Source: Nematostella vectensis
Taxonomy: Eukaryota > Cnidaria > Anthozoa > Actiniaria > Edwardsiidae
Reading direction: 5' to 3'
Assembly: GCF_932526225.1 (NCBI RefSeq)
Contig: NC_064048.1
Span: 521,340 to 585,339, forward strand
DNA length: 64,000 bases
Below, one piece after another: positions 60,153 to 64,000 of the stretch. Position 1 is the first letter of the stretch. Each line of letters starts with the position of its first letter. The position numbers and the translations under genes were made by a program. The notes under the pieces were generated by a model. That model had not been told where the DNA came from and did not search any database. It worked only from the letters and a program-made list of their open reading frames with translations.

Positions 60153-62084
60153 TTATAGAATCTGGCACATTCCTCTTCTTTCGATGAATGGGTTTTCACT
60201 CACAGGAATCTTCTGAAGTAAAGGATCTTCATGTTCTTTGCATTCGCAATAATGCATCAGTCTGTAAAGAAAAATCATCATCAGAGCGAAAACAAATAAA
60301 ATGGGATAATTTGGGTTAGATGCAGAGGTACATTAAAAGAAAACTGGCAATGTTGAAACTTTATGGGGGTATACAGAAACAGTATAACATTAAAAATAGA
60401 TTTCAATTTCTCACTGGTACAGTGAAACACTCAGATTCAGCCTAAGAAAGCACAATTACTGTAGTACTTAATTTTCTTGCATTTGCACTTGTGTTTTACA
60501 CAAGTGTTATTAGATAGCCACTAATTGAAATTGTAACTAATTGTAACTACAGTAATTAATAACTAATTACTAGTAATTTAAAATTTGTCCAAAACCATTT
60601 GCCATCCTATTGTTATTAACTCACAATTAATAATCAATTCTTGATTGATAACAGGTCATAATAATTTTATCAACAGAATAATGCTTTATTATTAGTTATG
60701 GAGGTTTTAGCCGAACTGCATATAATTAGTTTAGTATATGGTAAGAGAAAAGCATAGATCATATTAATTGTTTTCTATATATTCACTGATGACTGCTTTT
60801 ATGTAAATACATTTCATCACTTTGGTGAATGGAGTTTTAACATAATAGTTTAGAAGGGCAGGTGTCTGGGCAGATTCCATCAAAGAAACCCACAACAATA
60901 ACCAAAAGAAGGCAAAGAATACATTAACAGGGCCACACACATGGAATTCTAGCGCTGTATCACTCCATTGTCCATAATGACTCAAGTGTAACTTTACAAA
61001 TCAAATTATACAAGAGCAAAGAAGTCAATTGAAAAGCCAAGTTTATAAGCAGTAATTAGTCAAGTCGTATGAAATGTTCACTGGTTTGTGTACATTTGTA
61101 CTTTAAGTTACAGAAAAAAAATAAACGGGGTTCAATTCCATGGTATTCTGAAATTTGAAAAAATAATTGTAGACTAGAAATAGCCGAATTATAATCATTC
61201 AAATGTGCACATAAACGAACCACTGGGTTGTGAATGCCCGGAGATCAATTGTTGTTAAAAATATTTACTTTTTATAAATCATTGTCGGAGGAGTTCAAAA
61301 CCAAATTGACATCAAAACTAGATTGACATAAAAAGAAAGAGATAAAGAGACGACAGGTCTAATAAATTAATCCTGAATTTAATGAGCATAAGAGATAGCA
61401 AGATATTATTTTTTTGGATGATTAATCCAAAGGTATTTACAGTATATATTAAAAGGAAAATGATAGGATATAACAACACATTATAGCAATTTTTTTTATC
61501 GATCGCTCCGTATTTTGATTTAGCGTGATGAAGTTCGTGGTGACTGATGGCGGGAATCAATTCCAAGACAAAAAAATGCTAGGCTTGCTTCAGGCTGATT
61601 CATGTTATTCGGACCCAAACATAATTTTTTCTCAGAGATCCAGACTCGAAAGTAGGATTTGTTAAGAGGATTATGACTCATTGCATGAGTCTTGTTTCGA
61701 CTAATTGCTAAATCCCGATTAATCTCTGAGCTCTTTCATTCTATGGGGACCGAAATCAAAACATCACATGAAGTTATGAATAAAGATTTTGTGAAAATTT
61801 TGTTCAGCTACATAATAACTAGCATTCAACACTGTGTCTGTACACCAAAAGATGTAAAATAACTTTAAATACGAGTTATCGTTTAAAATAAGGCAGTAAG
61901 AAAGAAGTTTGTCTTTGTTGCTGAAACAGCATCAAACATATCGTGATGGCGCATGTTTTTCTGTGACTTACTCTGTGGCGACTTGGGACACTTTGACGCG
62001 GTTGATTTTACATTCCTGACGAAGCTGTTGCACAACTCTCTGTTGATGATGAAGATCTGATTCTTTTCTAGAGTTGCTGTACAT
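60153..62084 (-). CDS. G-protein gamma subunit, 73 aa
   Basis: Two exons, 61972-62084 (phase 2 donor GTAAGT) and 60153-60261 (acceptor tttacag), give a 73-residue protein of the usual G-gamma length. Residues about 13-37 form the N-terminal coiled-coil helix (QQRVVQQLRQECKINRVKVS) that pairs with G-beta. The second exon has the family block LMHYCE...HEDPLL...PVSENPF. The C-terminus is CQIL, a CaaX box with final Leu, which by known rules directs geranylgeranylation and membrane attachment. The protein acts as an obligate dimer with G-beta in GPCR signalling. It is transcribed divergently from the lipase gene. The first ATG in exon 1 is in frame and gives the expected length. Confidence 0.95.
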
Positions 62085-62193
62085 TGTTGATTCGCTTGCG
62101 TTTGTTTTACACTTTCTCGGTTCAAAGGATGCGAGTTTTGGCACTTGCTAGAATCTCTCACACAAACAGGAAATGATCTCGCTTCTCCTGCCC

Positions 62194-62203
62194 CCATATA
62201 TGG
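62194..62203. promoter_or_regulatory. CArG box (SRF site)
   Basis: CCATATATGG matches the CC(A/T)6GG consensus exactly. It lies 110 bp upstream of the G-gamma start codon and about 530 bp upstream of the lipase start. A single match of this kind can occur by chance. Confidence 0.4.
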
Positions 62204-62611
62204 GTTCTGACAATCTACTTCCGGTGCGATTCCGACTCAGCAAATATTTTTAAATTATTAAAGGACAATGGTCGGAAGTGACAAGAATAAACTTGAGAAA
62301 ATACAAGAAATAAAAAAAAAGATGGGAACCATAAAAAAAAAAAACATTTTTTTAAAGGGAAGGGGACGGCGAAGGCGTCTTGCACTAAGAAATCATAAAC
62401 TTTGACTTTAATTTGCCAAAGAACAGCAACAAGTAGCATCTTATTCAGTGCTTATGAATCAGCCAGAAAGCTTTTATGGTGATTCTATAATAAACAATTG
62501 CTATAAAAGAATAAATATGAATTCTGAGCTTGACTTGTTTTTGTTGGTCGGTTTTGCCTGTCGGTTGTTGGGCTACCTGTGTGTCCCCCCATCTCGTACC
62601 ATTCTTCTCTA

Positions 62612-62641
62612 GCCAATCACAATCCGCGATACGATCACGTG
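62612..62641. promoter_or_regulatory. CCAAT box and CACGTG E-box upstream of the lipase
   Basis: agCCAATCAc (about 62612-62620) and atCACGTGgt (core 62636-62641) lie 95-125 bp upstream of the first lipase ATG. In vertebrates CACGTG-centred CLEAR elements bind TFEB and control lysosomal genes including acid lipase; applying this here is inference. Confidence 0.35.
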
Positions 62642-62735
62642 GTAATCACACGTTCTCGAAGGAAAACAAAGTGTTTTCAGGTTACTAACTCGAAGTAGGA
62701 AATTTGTGTCTGAAACTTGCATAAACTCTCTCCCA

Positions 62736-63662
62736 ATGCGGCCACGATTTGGCGAGAAATCGTGGCCGAGTAGAATGATGTTTCCTCTAGTTTTGTTGGC
62801 TGGTTTCTGTGCAGTTTGCCATGGGAAACCTTGGGTTAGAGCCCGCGAAGACCCCGAGATCAACATGAACGTGGTATGGCGTAACTTGTACATAGCGGGT
62901 TTCTACAATGGATAATGTGATGGGACTATGATGGGACAGTGAAAAACTTTTGTAACTAAGCCCTTATTTCCTGCTTGAATGTTTTTTTTTTCTTGCAGTT
63001 ATTTTTTGTGGATATTCGTTTGTTGTTTGTTATTGTTTTGGGATCCGTAGTTGCACGCTGCATTAATTAAGTAAATCTCTTTTCATTTAAAGCAAATTGC
63101 ACCATTGTTGAAAATTATTTGTTTTTGAGAAATTCTGATTTATGAAGCTTCTAAAATAATTTTGGAAATGCTTTAAATATTTTTATGTTACCCCATTTTT
63201 TAGATCGATTCCCGCATCGCTTTACTAATTTGCATATCCTTAATGTGCCAGTTTTATTTTACCTTTTTACACGCCCCCTTTTGAAACAAAGTACATATTT
63301 CTTGGTCTTTAAAACTACTCACATTATATTTACTTTCTTAAGAGCCAAATGATCCAATACCATGGGTACCCTGTGGAGAACTATGACGTCACTACAAAAG
63401 ATGGCTACATTATATCGATCCAGCGAATACCATTTGGGCAAAACGGCAAGTGCAAGGATTTTCCCAATAAACCAGTGATATTTGTACAGCATGGCTTACT
63501 GTGTTCATCTACAAACTGGGTTGCTAATTTGCCCAATGAGAGCCTGGCCTTTATCCTTGCTGATAATTGCTTTGACGTCTGGCTTGGTAATGTCAGGGGT
63601 AATACCTATGGCATGAGACATGTGAATGTCTCTATTCACTCAGATGCATTCTGGGATTTTAG
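62736..63662 (+). CDS. Acid lipase, lysosomal/gastric family, N-terminal two exons
   Basis: Exon 62736-62873 (or from the ATG at 62775) ends DPEINMNV with donor GTATGG, phase 0. Exon 63343-63662 (acceptor tttcttaag) continues SQMIQYHGYPVENYDV and ends DAFWDF with donor GTGAGG, phase 2. Starting at 62775 gives a clean signal peptide, MMFPLVLLAGFCAVCHG. The upstream ATG adds 13 residues. The segment carries the family hallmarks DGYI..IQRIP, FVQHGLL (oxyanion loop), NWVANLPN and ILAD..DVWLGNVRGN. The GxSxG nucleophile and the rest of the catalytic triad lie beyond the window end. These enzymes hydrolyse cholesteryl esters and triglycerides in lysosomes or the gut. Best comparison: vertebrate LIPA/LIPF. 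Confidence 0.93.
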
Positions 63663-64000
63663 GTGAGGACGCTAGTGTAACGAACATTACAGTGAAACCT
63701 CTATATAATGATATGGCATGAGAAAAATATAGTTAATTTGAGATTATTTTTCATATATTTTTTATGGTTGACAGGGCGTAAATTGGCATTATTATACTAA
63801 GAGTATAATAATATCAAGAGTGTTGTTGTACCAAGAGAGTCAAAATACCAAATGAATCATTTTACCAGGAGTATCATTTAATCAAGGGTATTGTTTTACC
63901 AAGGCTTCACTGTACAATGGGGTAGGCCCAAAGTGCATGTAGGGAAGGGTAGAGGAGACACAACAGAAAGCAAATGAATTTGTAGTAAACATTATTATGA
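63663..64000 (+). other. Lipase intron 2 (incomplete)
   Basis: Begins gtgagg and runs to the window end with no further exon visible. It contains diverged 'accaagRgtat' repeats of about 20-30 bp between 63790 and 63905. Confidence 0.7.

Noticed and set aside
61129-61139. GGTTCAATTCC, a tRNA B-box-like word
   Set aside because: No A box, acceptor-stem pairing or cloverleaf around it.

Overview
This window looks like nuclear DNA of a cnidarian, probably an anthozoan. Genes have short exons split by canonical GT..AG introns. Two adjacent genes end in the cysteine pattern C-x3-C-x3-C-x3-C-x3-C-C, the signature of the minicollagen cysteine-rich domain (CRD) of nematocyst capsule proteins. Exon models below were built by hand from reading frame, splice sites and intron phase. 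Coding totals divide by three in every complete model.

Layout. 0-1.3 kb: diverged tandem repeats rich in TGACGTCA and CACGTG. 2.4-5.4 kb (minus): three exons of a secreted-type gene with a GCY...ECWSG module; its introns are packed with minisatellites, two of which contain copies of neighbouring exon sequence. 5.9-6.9 kb: non-autonomous DNA transposon with long terminal inverted repeats. 7.0-11.6 kb (minus): nearly full-length non-LTR retrotransposon, ORF2 intact and ORF1 broken. 12.6-13.9 kb (minus): four-exon cysteine-rich gene of unknown function. 15-18.6 kb: T-rich ORF, gypsy RT relic and tandem repeats. 18.7-24.6 kb: complete but dead Ty3/gypsy element with a 1.3-kb internal duplication. 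24.6-39 kb: mostly decayed or repetitive, including a 117-bp satellite with an inverted end, a dead LINE fragment and weak exon candidates.

39.2-48.3 kb and 50.4-56.7 kb (both minus): two tandem paralogues (493 and 369 aa predicted). Each has a signal peptide, a shared cysteine module that I do not recognise, and a C-terminal minicollagen CRD. The intron phases of the shared module are identical. I infer structural proteins of the nematocyst wall or tubule. Their introns carry four large minisatellites (39, 20, 32 and 6/3 bp units). The 2.4-kb gene shares the N-terminal module of the 50.4-kb gene, so the window holds a mosaic family built by exon shuffling through phase-1 introns.

60.2-62.1 kb (minus): a 73-aa G-protein gamma subunit. 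62.7 kb to the window end (plus): the first two coding exons of an acid lipase of the lysosomal/gastric family. These two genes are head to head with about 650 bp between start codons; a CArG box and an E-box lie between them. No rRNA, tRNA or CRISPR array was found.
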